DNA of 64,000 nucleotides, taken from assembly GCF_900258045.1 (NCBI RefSeq), contig NZ_OGVD01000001.1, positions 229,001 through 293,000 of the forward strand, written 5' to 3'. Below the pieces are notes generated by a model, which was not told where the DNA came from, made no database searches, and saw only the letters and a list, made by a program, of their open reading frames with translations. The DNA comes from Sphingorhabdus sp. EL138 (GTDB lineage: Bacteria > Pseudomonadota > Alphaproteobacteria > Sphingomonadales > Sphingomonadaceae). This document shows, piece by piece, positions 44,809 through 52,241 of the stretch; the stretch's first letter is position 1, and each line of letters opens with the position of its first letter. The translations under genes were made by a program, and so were the position numbers.

Positions 44809-45156
44809 TCAGCGACGGCCATAGTCATTTGATACGCCAGCGCTCCGCGGTGGGGCAGCAGCAGTAAGGCGCAACGCCTCGGCTGACTGGCTGATCGAAC
44901 CAATCTCATCCGGCGTGTCGTCATCATCAATCTGCACCTTTTGCAGCGACTGAACAAGGCTTTCTTCCAGATCCTTTGGCTTGATCGTTTCCTCTGCAAT
45001 TTCACGCAGCGAAACAACCGGATTTTTATCACGGTCGCGATCGATCGTCAGTTCAGCACCGCCGGAAATCTCACGTGCACGCTGCGCTGCAAATAGGACC
45101 AAATCAAACCGATTGGTGACTTTATCAACGCAATCTTCAACGGTAACGCGAGCCAT
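44809..45156 (-). CDS. rpoZ: RNA polymerase omega subunit
   Basis: 115 residues. The conserved core [34 protein letters not shown] and [15 protein letters not shown] is intact. The C-terminal tail is acidic ([13 protein letters not shown]) and longer than in E. coli, as in other alphaproteobacteria. GGAGCGCC-type site upstream. No spoT/relA neighbour, unlike many proteobacteria. Confidence 0.94.
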   Translation of the reverse strand: MARVTVEDCVDKVTNRFDLVLFAAQRAREISGGAELTIDRDRDKNPVVSLREIAEETIKPKDLEESLVQSLQKVQIDDDDTPDEIGSISQSAEALRLTAAAPPRSAGVSNDYGRR

Positions 45157-45302
45157 AAGGCGCTCCTGATTCTCTAAAATTCATGAAAAGAGCCACGCAT
45201 CTAGGGTTTGTGCCCGCTTTTGTCAACAAATTGGATCGGCTGACCGGTGCGCTGCGGGGTTAAGCAATTGTCGGTTCAGGGCGAATAATCTATGCGCAAA
45301 TC

Positions 45303-46529
45303 ATGGATACCCCTGCAACCCATCCAGTCTCGGACAATAGTGCTGCGCGTATTTTTGATGATAGTGAATGGTTTGACGTCGGCGGCAACAGGTTAAAGCC
45401 GGTTTATCTTCCAGAAGATCGTTTGCAGGCGGTGATCAGACTTATCAAAAAGGCAAGCCAAAAGCTGAAGCTATTTTTCTATATGTTCGAGGGCGATGAT
45501 GTCGGCAAGATCATTCTCAATGGCCTTGTCGATGCCTGCAATCGCGGTGTCAAAGTGGAGTTGATGGTCGACAGTTTTGGTTCCAACGGCGCGCCCAGGG
45601 GGTTTTTCGATCCGTTTGAGCAAGCAGGTGGAAATTTTGCGATTTTCAGTCCGCGATTTTCGACCAGCTACTTTGTTCGCAATCATCAGAAAATACTGAT
45701 CGCTGATGACCGCCTCGCGCTGGTTGGCGGCTTCAACATTGCCAATCAATATTTCGATCAGCATCCAGCCGACGAAGATAAAGAGCATGACGACACAAGC
45801 TGGGTTGATCTTGGCATCATCATTGATGGTCCGGAAGTCGTCAAGCTGGCGGACTATTACAACCTGCTGTCAGATTGGGTGCATAACAATAACGGCAATA
45901 TCCGGTTGCTGCAAAAAATGGTTCGCCAGTGGGATGCGGGTGATGGCAATTTTCGCTGGCTGCTCGGCGGCCCAAGCAATCGTCTCAGCCGCTGGGCGCG
46001 GGCGATAAAGAAGGATCTCGAGCGCGGCCAGCGACTTGATCTGATCAGCGCATATTTTTCGCCTGGCCAAGGGTTGCTGCGACGGATTGCCCGCCTTTCC
46101 AAGCGCGGCGGCGAGGATCGTCTCATTCTACCCGGAAAAACCGACAATGCTGCGACAATCGGGGCGAGCCGCCTGCTCTATGGCTACTTGCTGAAAAGAG
46201 GCGTACGGATTTTCGAATATCAGCCCAAAAGGCTTCATGTGAAGTTGGTGATCATCGATAATGCAGTCTATATCGGTTCTGCCAATTTTGACCTTCGCAG
46301 CCTCTTCATCAATGTCGAACTGATGGTTCGGATCGAGGATCAGGCCTTTGCCAACCACATGCGCTTACTGGTTGATCAGATGTGTACCGACGCCTTGCCG
46401 ATTTCCACCAAATTGCACAAAGCCCGCAAGGGGATACTCAATCGGTTGCGCTGGACCTTGTCGTACTTTGTAGTGAACATATTGGATTACACTGTAACCC
46501 GGCGTTTGAATTTCGGGGTCAAGAAGTAA
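45303..46529 (+). CDS. Phospholipase-D superfamily protein, cardiolipin-synthase-like
   Basis: 408 residues with two HKD catalytic motifs: HQKILIADDRLALVGGFN and HVKLVIIDNAVYIGSANFD. Two motifs and a membrane-associating basic C-terminus (ARKGILNRLRWTLSYFVVNI) fit bacterial cardiolipin synthases of the ClsB/ClsC type, which lack the two N-terminal spans of ClsA. Other phosphatidyltransferases are possible. Confidence 0.85.
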   Translation: MDTPATHPVSDNSAARIFDDSEWFDVGGNRLKPVYLPEDRLQAVIRLIKKASQKLKLFFYMFEGDDVGKIILNGLVDACNRGVKVELMVDSFGSNGAPRGFFDPFEQAGGNFAIFSPRFSTSYFVRNHQKILIADDRLALVGGFNIANQYFDQHPADEDKEHDDTSWVDLGIIIDGPEVVKLADYYNLLSDWVHNNNGNIRLLQKMVRQWDAGDGNFRWLLGGPSNRLSRWARAIKKDLERGQRLDLISAYFSPGQGLLRRIARLSKRGGEDRLILPGKTDNAATIGASRLLYGYLLKRGVRIFEYQPKRLHVKLVIIDNAVYIGSANFDLRSLFINVELMVRIEDQAFANHMRLLVDQMCTDALPISTKLHKARKGILNRLRWTLSYFVVNILDYTVTRRLNFGVKK

Positions 46530-46685
46530 TATCTGCAGTTGGTCGCACGTCCAGAATCGTTCATCGCAAAGGTCGGTTTTGCCTCTGTTCAGGGAATAAT
46601 GCTTACGTAGTAACTATAGTTTGCATTCGATAGCAGCATCCTGTGTTTGATTGCTGTCATTCGAAACAGGGAATGATTTATTTGT

Positions 46686-47783
46686 ATGATTTATTTTCGC
46701 ACGCTGATCGTAGTAATTTGTGTCAGTATCCTGACAGCATGCGTCGCCCCATCTCAGGGCCGACCGGTAACACCCAATCAACGCGCGGAAAATCCTTCCC
46801 CGCGTTATAATCCTCCGCCACCCCAGCGGAAAAAAACGACGCCCTCACGTAACCGGCCCAGTCCAGCACTGGAACGGCAAATAGCTGAATTATGGCGCAC
46901 TTTTCCCGGTAAAACGGGGATTGCAATTAAAAGCATTGATGGCGGTTGGAGCATCGGCCACCGGGCAGATCAGAATTTCCCTCAGCAAAGCGTTTCGAAA
47001 CTTTGGGTCGCGATGACCCTACTCGACAAAGTTGATCAGGGCCGAATCTCGTTGTCCGATTCTATCCGTATCGGTCCGGACGACCTGACATTATTCTACC
47101 AGCCACTTGCTGCCGAGGTGAAGCGCGAGGGCGCTGTTGTCAAAAGCGTTTACACTCTGTTGGAAAGGGCTTTGGCCTATAGTGACAATACTGCAAATGA
47201 TGCATTGCTGCGCCATGCCGGTGGTCCAGAGGCTGTGAACGATTTCATTCGCCGTAGCCGGCTTGGTAAGATCAAATTCGGTCCCGGCGAACGATTAATG
47301 CAAAGCCAAATCGCTGGCCTCAAATGGGATCAAAGTCTGTCTCAAGGCCGTAAATTTTATACGGCTCGGGCAAATCTGCCGATAGAAACACGCAGACGAG
47401 CTCTGGCAGACTATCTTGCCGATCCTATTGATGGCGCCAGCCCGGATGCGATCGTTAATGCCTTGGATCAGCTCGCACGTGGAAAATTACTGTCAGCAAA
47501 CTCAACACAATTGCTGCAATCCATATTGAAACGCACACGCAGTGGCCCAAAACGCCTGAAGGCCGGTGTTCCATCCGATTGGGAATTTCTCCACAAAACT
47601 GGTACCGGTCAAGTTTTGGGTGGTACTTCAACAGGTTACAACGACGTAGGCATTATGACCGCGCCCGATGGCAGCCGCTATGCAGTCGCCGTGATGTTGG
47701 GCGACACCACTGCTCCTATTCCTGAACGTATGCGGATGATGCAAGCTGTGACCCGGGCCGTTGCCAGCTATCACAGGCGATAG
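46686..47783 (+). CDS. Class A beta-lactamase-like serine hydrolase lipoprotein
   Basis: 365 residues. Lipoprotein signal with lipobox LTAC, then a Pro/Arg/Asn-rich linker of about 60 residues. The penicillin-recognising motifs are SVSK (S-x-x-K), YSDN (S-D-N) and HKTGTG (K-T-G). The deacylating Glu of class A enzymes normally lies in an E-x-x-L-N after SDN. No such motif is visible in the expected stretch (GERLMQSQIAGLKWDQ), so true beta-lactamase activity is doubtful. It may be a wall-active hydrolase or inactive relative. Confidence 0.82.
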   Translation: MIYFRTLIVVICVSILTACVAPSQGRPVTPNQRAENPSPRYNPPPPQRKKTTPSRNRPSPALERQIAELWRTFPGKTGIAIKSIDGGWSIGHRADQNFPQQSVSKLWVAMTLLDKVDQGRISLSDSIRIGPDDLTLFYQPLAAEVKREGAVVKSVYTLLERALAYSDNTANDALLRHAGGPEAVNDFIRRSRLGKIKFGPGERLMQSQIAGLKWDQSLSQGRKFYTARANLPIETRRRALADYLADPIDGASPDAIVNALDQLARGKLLSANSTQLLQSILKRTRSGPKRLKAGVPSDWEFLHKTGTGQVLGGTSTGYNDVGIMTAPDGSRYAVAVMLGDTTAPIPERMRMMQAVTRAVASYHRR

Positions 47784-47799
47784 AAGGCAAATTCCAGTA

Positions 47800-47991
47800 T
47801 TATTGGGCTGTTTCGGCAGCTCCTGATTCGTCTTCAGAGGACATATTTCGTTCATCGAGCATTTCAGCAGCGGCATCCAATGCTTCTGCTTCCCCCACCG
47901 TTACTCCGCCAGGACCCGGATCATTCTGGGCGGGTCCGCATGACGCCAAAAGCAGGAAACCTAAAAATCCGCAATATCGAGTCTTCATCAT
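47800..47991 (-). CDS. Small lipoprotein, unknown
   Basis: 63 residues (or 62 from the second ATG), with AGGAACCGT before the tandem ATGs. A lipoprotein signal with lipobox LASC is followed by a short acidic mature part (VTVGEAEALDAAAEMLDERN onward). No recognised family. Converges with the serine-hydrolase gene, stops 16 bases apart. The upstream terminator at 48057 isolates it from the Ala-rich lipoprotein gene. Confidence 0.65.
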   Translation of the reverse strand: MMKTRYCGFLGFLLLASCGPAQNDPGPGGVTVGEAEALDAAAEMLDERNMSSEDESGAAETAQ

Positions 47992-48056
47992 ACGGTTCCT
48001 TTTTTCTCTATGAGGTATCTGCAAACCGGGCAACCAAGATATCGCCGTTTTAGCCC

Positions 48057-48089
48057 AAAAAAAGGGCCGCCCAAAAGGCAGCCCTTTTT
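48057..48089 (-). terminator. Rho-independent terminator of the Ala-rich lipoprotein gene
   Basis: Read leftwards, AAAAAGGGCTGCC pairs with GGCGGCCCTTTTTTT (one internal mismatch), giving a GC stem with a tetraloop and a long T-tract. It starts 20 bases past the lipoprotein gene's stop. Confidence 0.85.
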
Positions 48090-48109
48090 CAATTCATGCC
48101 AAAAGCGGC

Positions 48110-48469
48110 TTATTCGACTGCTTTTTTCGCAGCGTCAGCACCTTTGTCGATCATCTTGCCTGCAGCATCTTTAGCAGCGTCGGCAGCCTTATCGGCAACG
48201 CCAGCAGCTTCGTCAGCGGCGTCCGTAGCTTCTTCAGCAGCACCTTCAGCGGCATCGCCAGCTTCTTCGGTCGCTTCAGCAGCAGCTTCGCCCATGGCGT
48301 CTGCAGAACCTTCAGCAGCATCCATTGCGTCATCAGCAGCTTCTTCAGCAGTTGCTTCTGTGCCTTCTACGGCTTCTTCAGCACCAGCTTCTGCATTGTC
48401 AGCAGCGCCGGAACATGCAGCCAGGCTAAACGCAGCAGCAAGTGCGATTGATGTTGTAACTTTTTTCAT
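48110..48469 (-). CDS. Low-complexity Ala/Glu/Asp-rich lipoprotein
   Basis: 119 residues. Lipoprotein signal MKKVTTSIALAAAFSLAACS (lipobox LAAC). The mature part is almost only Ala, Glu, Asp, Gly and Thr, with recurring AEEA, DAAEGA and ATEEAG units (about 25-95), ending in a Lys-containing segment (KDAAGKMIDKGADAAKKAVE). It should form long amphipathic helix like LEA or histone-H1-like proteins. The opposite strand has an open frame only because of this bias. Function unknown; an envelope spacer or stress protectant is conceivable. Confidence 0.75.
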   Translation of the reverse strand: MKKVTTSIALAAAFSLAACSGAADNAEAGAEEAVEGTEATAEEAADDAMDAAEGSADAMGEAAAEATEEAGDAAEGAAEEATDAADEAAGVADKAADAAKDAAGKMIDKGADAAKKAVE

Positions 48470-48670
48470 TGGGTAAACCCTTTACTTTTTCCTCAAAAAA
48501 CCACGCAAGCAGATGAAATACTCCCTTGATCTGCTTACGAAGCGCCTCATTAACGGGTTGAAAAAGGGATAGCAATAATGAACATCCTTAGCCTCTCTTC
48601 TCGCAGGTTTTTTTTCCCGGCAAATCAGGAAATTGTGAATCAAGGCCTGAGAAATCTATTAGATTGACTA

Positions 48671-48692
48671 CATATAAAGAATTCTTTATATG
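48671..48692. promoter_or_regulatory. 22-bp perfect palindrome, operator of the metF operon
   Basis: CATATAAAGAA followed by its exact reverse complement TTCTTTATATG. TTGACT at 48664-48669 lies 17 bases before TATATG at 48687-48692, so the palindrome falls between and over a plausible -35/-10 pair. The downstream gene encodes an ArsR-family HTH fused to a methyltransferase, suggesting autoregulation. ArsR-family regulators of the SAH-responsive SahR type control methionine-cycle genes in proteobacteria. Confidence 0.75.
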
Positions 48693-48701
48693 ACATCCCC
48701 A

Positions 48702-49718
48702 ATGAATGAGATTCTGACCATATTTAGAGCATTGGCTGACCCTACGCGGATTCGAATCATGCTGTTATTGCTCAAGATGGAGCTTGCAGTTGGGGAGCTC
48801 GCGCAAATCCTGGAGCAAAGCCAGCCTCGCATTTCTCGCCATATCCGGATTTTGGATGAAGCAGGCCTGGCAGAACGCCGAAAGGAAGGAAGCTGGGTTT
48901 TTCTTCGGCCTGGACAGGCCCCCGAGCTCGACGTCCTGCGCCGCCTTTTTCGCGCGAAAAATGTCGTAACGTCAGAACAGGCCCTTAGTGATCAAGCGCA
49001 ACTATCCCTCGTCCGCAAAGCGCGAGCTGAAATGGCGGAACGCTATTTTGAGGCTCATGCTGAGGAATGGGATGCCATCCGATCACTGCACTTGCCAGAA
49101 GATGATGTGGAGCAGGCCATGCTCGCCTTGCTCAAAGACATTAATCTGGGACATATGCTCGACATCGGTACAGGTACAGGAAGGATGGTTGAGCTTTTCG
49201 GACCAAATTCCGAAAAAGTCACAGCTCTCGACAAAAGCCCTGAAATGTTGCGGCTGGCGCGGGCGAAGATACTGGGTGATAAAGCCGATCAGGCGGAACT
49301 GACCAGCAAAACTGAACTGAAAATTGGCGATTTTAACAACCTGCCGATTGAAGACAATCAGGTGGACAGCGTCCTATTGCATCAAGTTCTACATTATGCA
49401 CAGCATCCAGAAGCCGCTCTGGCAGAAGTATCGAGAGTGCTGCGCCATGGAGGAACAGTCATGATCGCGGATTTTGCACCGCATGACCGTGAAGAGCTGC
49501 GGTCCGCCCATGCACATGCACGGCTTGGTTTTTCCGACGACAGTATGAAACGCTGGTTCGCAGATTCTCAGATTGATATGGTGCAAAGCAGAACGCTTGA
49601 TGGCGGCGAACTGACTGTCAAAATATGGGTGGGGCGCAAATCCGGCCTTTCACAAATTCATACCGGTACTCGCACTGCATCTTCCACAAATATAAAACAA
49701 AAAAGAGCGACCTTATGA
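48702..49718 (+). CDS. ArsR-family HTH regulator fused to SAM-dependent methyltransferase domain
   Basis: 338 residues from the ATG at 48702. An ATG at 48690 lies inside the palindrome and predicted -10 box, so it is less likely. The N-terminal winged helix (ALADPTRIRIMLLLLKMELA, ILEQSQPRISRHIRILDEAG) is ArsR type. The C-terminal half has the methyltransferase motifs LDIGTGTGRMVELF, VTALDKSPEMLRLA and LHQVLHYAQHP. Heading the metF-metH operon, it probably senses SAM or SAH through that domain. ATGA overlap with metF. No Shine-Dalgarno site is visible, so the message may be near-leaderless. Confidence 0.88.
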   Translation: MNEILTIFRALADPTRIRIMLLLLKMELAVGELAQILEQSQPRISRHIRILDEAGLAERRKEGSWVFLRPGQAPELDVLRRLFRAKNVVTSEQALSDQAQLSLVRKARAEMAERYFEAHAEEWDAIRSLHLPEDDVEQAMLALLKDINLGHMLDIGTGTGRMVELFGPNSEKVTALDKSPEMLRLARAKILGDKADQAELTSKTELKIGDFNNLPIEDNQVDSVLLHQVLHYAQHPEAALAEVSRVLRHGGTVMIADFAPHDREELRSAHAHARLGFSDDSMKRWFADSQIDMVQSRTLDGGELTVKIWVGRKSGLSQIHTGTRTASSTNIKQKRATL

Positions 49719-50671
49719 CGGAACATACCAGACCTTTGGGCTTGAACGAACTGGAGGAAGCGAAACGGGCACTGGACGTTCCACTATTTGCCGGATTGAG
49801 CGGTGATGCAGATGTTTCCTTTGAGTTTTTTCCACCGAAATCGGAGAAAATGGAACAGACATTGTGGGACAGTGTTGTGACCTTGGAACCACTCAATCCC
49901 CGGTTTGTATCAGTAACCTATGGGGCTGGCGGATCAACACGCGAACGAACCCATGCTACAGTAGCACGGATTGCCAAAGAAACACGCATTCCGGCGGCGG
50001 CACATCTGACCTGTGTCGGGGCCAGTAAGGCGGAAATTGCCGAAGTCGCGCAGTCTTATTGGGAAGCCGGTGTGCGCCATATAGTTGCCCTGCGCGGAGA
50101 CCCGCCAGCCGAAGGCCAGGCCTTCGAACCGCATCCTGAAGGATATAATAGTGCCGCGGAATTGGTTGCAGGGCTTAAGGACATTGCGCCTTTTGAGATT
50201 TCGGTGGCGGCCTATCCGGAAACGCATCCGGAGGCCAATTGTCCGCAGAGCGATCTCGACAATCTCAAGCGCAAGCTGGATGCCGGTGCAAGCCGTGCAA
50301 TTACGCAGTTTTTCTTTACCGCTGAGGCGTTTTTCCGGTTCCAGGATGCAGCGGGCGCGGCAGGCATTGATGCCGAATTGGTACCGGGTATATTACCCGT
50401 TTCGAACGTCGCCCAAACGCGGAAGTTTGCGGGTATGTGCGGTGCCGAAATTCCGGTGTGGATGAATGATTTGTTCGAAGGTCTGGATGACCATCCGTCC
50501 GCCCGCCAGCTGATCGCGGCAACGGTCGCGGCGGAACTGTGCCGCAAACTTTACGCCGGCGGCGTCCGGCAGTTCCATTTCTACACGCTCAACCGTGCGG
50601 AGCTGAGCTACGCGATCTGCCATCTACTCGGCAAACGCCCATCCGGCGCAGCGCAGGAGAAAGCGGCATGA
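49715..50671 (+). CDS. metF: 5,10-methylenetetrahydrofolate reductase
   Basis: 318 residues from the ATG at 49715 (ATGA overlap with the regulator gene). The flavin-barrel motifs are clear: VSFEFFPPKSEKMEQTLWDS, FVSVTYGAGGSTRERT, HLTCVG, HIVALRGDPP, and ITQFFFTAEAFFRF. It makes 5-methyl-THF for methionine synthase, whose two halves follow. Its stop overlaps the start of metH part 1. Confidence 0.95.
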   Translation: MTEHTRPLGLNELEEAKRALDVPLFAGLSGDADVSFEFFPPKSEKMEQTLWDSVVTLEPLNPRFVSVTYGAGGSTRERTHATVARIAKETRIPAAAHLTCVGASKAEIAEVAQSYWEAGVRHIVALRGDPPAEGQAFEPHPEGYNSAAELVAGLKDIAPFEISVAAYPETHPEANCPQSDLDNLKRKLDAGASRAITQFFFTAEAFFRFQDAAGAAGIDAELVPGILPVSNVAQTRKFAGMCGAEIPVWMNDLFEGLDDHPSARQLIAATVAAELCRKLYAGGVRQFHFYTLNRAELSYAICHLLGKRPSGAAQEKAA

Positions 50672-51717
50672 CAAATCCCGGTGATCAGCTTCGCACCTTA
50701 GCGGCGGAACGCATTCTGGTATTTGACGGCGGATACGGCACCGCAATCCAGAATCACGGCCTTGGCGAGCGTGACTATCGCGGCACACTGGAACTGACCG
50801 ACGACCAGAAAGGCAATAATGACCTGCTCAGCCTGACCCGGCCGGATATTATCGAGAGCATTCATACCGCCTATCTGGAAGCGGGCGCGGATATTGTCGA
50901 AACCAACACGTTCAGCTCGACCGAGATCAGTCAGGCCGATTATGGCTGCGAACATCTGGTCAAGGATATCAACATCAAATCCGCCGAAATCGCACGCCGG
51001 GCCTGTGACAAGGCCGAGGCGAAAGACGGCAAAAAACGCTTTGTTGCCGGTTCCATCGGCCCGACCAACAAGACGCTGTCTCTGTCTCCTGACGTCAACG
51101 ATCCCGGTTTTCGCGAGATTGATTTTGACTATCTGAAAGGCGTCTATCGCGAGCAATGCGATGCCCTCATAGAAGGCGGCGTCGATTTTCTGTTGATCGA
51201 GACAATCTTCGATACCCTCAACGCGAAATGCGCAGGCATGGCAGCGCAAGAAGCCGCCGAGGCTTGTGATCGCGATGTGCCGCTGATGATCTCGATGACG
51301 CTGACGGACCTGTCGGGCCGCAATCTCTCCGGTCATACGGTCGAGGCTTTCTGGCACGCGGTGCGCCACCTGAGACCGCTGACCATTGGTCTCAACTGTT
51401 CCTTTGGCGCGGATCAATTGCGCCCGCATCTCGCGATGTTGGCGAAGGAGGCCGATACGCTCATCATGGCCTATCCCAATGCCGGTCTGCCCAACGAGCT
51501 GGGCGAATATGATGAATTGCCGGATCAAACCGCCGCACTAATTGGCGAGTGGCTGGATGACGGTCTGGTCAATATCGTCGGTGGTTGCTGCGGTACAACG
51601 CCGGAACATATCGACGCCATTGCCAAGGTGGTCGAGAACGCCAAGCCCCGCGCTACGGTTTCGCCAGCGGTGCAAACACGTCTGTCTGGCTTGGAGCCAT
51701 TCACCATGGCGGCGTGA
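50668..51717 (+). CDS. metH: Methionine synthase part 1 (homocysteine S-methyltransferase domain)
   Basis: 349 residues, ATGA overlap with metF. Only the homocysteine-binding barrel of MetH is present: ILVFDGGYGTAIQNHGLGER, ADIVETNTFSSTEISQADYG, and the zinc cysteines in LNCSFGADQ and VGGCCGTTPEH. It ends where the folate domain would begin in one-piece MetH. The rest is encoded by the gene at 52238. This two-polypeptide MetH is known in alphaproteobacteria. The gene's TGA overlaps the start of an unrelated membrane protein (TGATG). Confidence 0.93.
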   Translation: MTNPGDQLRTLAAERILVFDGGYGTAIQNHGLGERDYRGTLELTDDQKGNNDLLSLTRPDIIESIHTAYLEAGADIVETNTFSSTEISQADYGCEHLVKDINIKSAEIARRACDKAEAKDGKKRFVAGSIGPTNKTLSLSPDVNDPGFREIDFDYLKGVYREQCDALIEGGVDFLLIETIFDTLNAKCAGMAAQEAAEACDRDVPLMISMTLTDLSGRNLSGHTVEAFWHAVRHLRPLTIGLNCSFGADQLRPHLAMLAKEADTLIMAYPNAGLPNELGEYDELPDQTAALIGEWLDDGLVNIVGGCCGTTPEHIDAIAKVVENAKPRATVSPAVQTRLSGLEPFTMAA

Positions 51718-52241
51718 TGAAGCTTTCAGACCGCCACAGACGCGCAGTTAAATTGAGTATTCTAGTGATTCCCATTTTTTTGACCGTTGCAGGATCATTG
51801 CTCACCAGTATGGCCGAATGCGACCATAGAATGAGCACGATATATACTGAAAACAAATGTAGTGATACCGAAGCTCAGCTTAGCCTGTTGGGGGGACAGC
51901 TGGCGGGATGGGGTCAATTTTTGGCTATAACGACCTGGCCGGCGGCATTGATTATCGTTGGATTCCGGAAACTGAATGACCCCGACATGCGGCTATTGTT
52001 GATCGGTTATTTGTTGGTCATGGCTTCGCCAATAATACTGCCATTTGCTAGCTCTGCCATTGGATCAATTTCAGGGTGCAATCCCTACACCGCTAGTGCC
52101 AAATCTCCTTGTATTTTACTTGGAACGGATTTGACAGGACTACTATCCGGAGCCGTATTTTTCGGCTGGTACGCAATTTTCATCTGGCCTGTAGCAACGG
52201 TATTGGCCGGACTTTTTGCTTTTGGAATATATAACAAATGA
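51717..52241 (+). CDS. Predicted membrane protein inserted between the two metH genes
   Basis: 174 residues. Start at 51717 overlaps the metH part 1 stop by one base, and its TGA overlaps the metH part 2 ATG. About four spans: [56 protein letters not shown] and [20 protein letters not shown]. Two non-membrane loops each carry a Cys pair ([18 protein letters not shown] and [14 protein letters not shown]), which could form disulfides outside the cell. Its base composition is clearly more AT-rich than the flanking metH genes. No family recognised; no obvious link to methionine metabolism. Confidence 0.75.
   Translation: MKLSDRHRRAVKLSILVIPIFLTVAGSLLTSMAECDHRMSTIYTENKCSDTEAQLSLLGGQLAGWGQFLAITTWPAALIIVGFRKLNDPDMRLLLIGYLLVMASPIILPFASSAIGSISGCNPYTASAKSPCILLGTDLTGLLSGAVFFGWYAIFIWPVATVLAGLFAFGIYNK

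Noticed and set aside
48096-48476. Ala/Ser-rich open frame on the plus strand
   Set aside because: It is the mirror of the Ala/Glu-rich lipoprotein gene; that gene has a lipobox, ribosome site and terminator, this frame has none.
48578-48667. 29-codon frame with AAGGGA upstream, before the metF-operon palindrome
   Set aside because: Considered as a leader peptide, but it has no run of regulatory codons and ends at the proposed -35 box, so it is probably chance.
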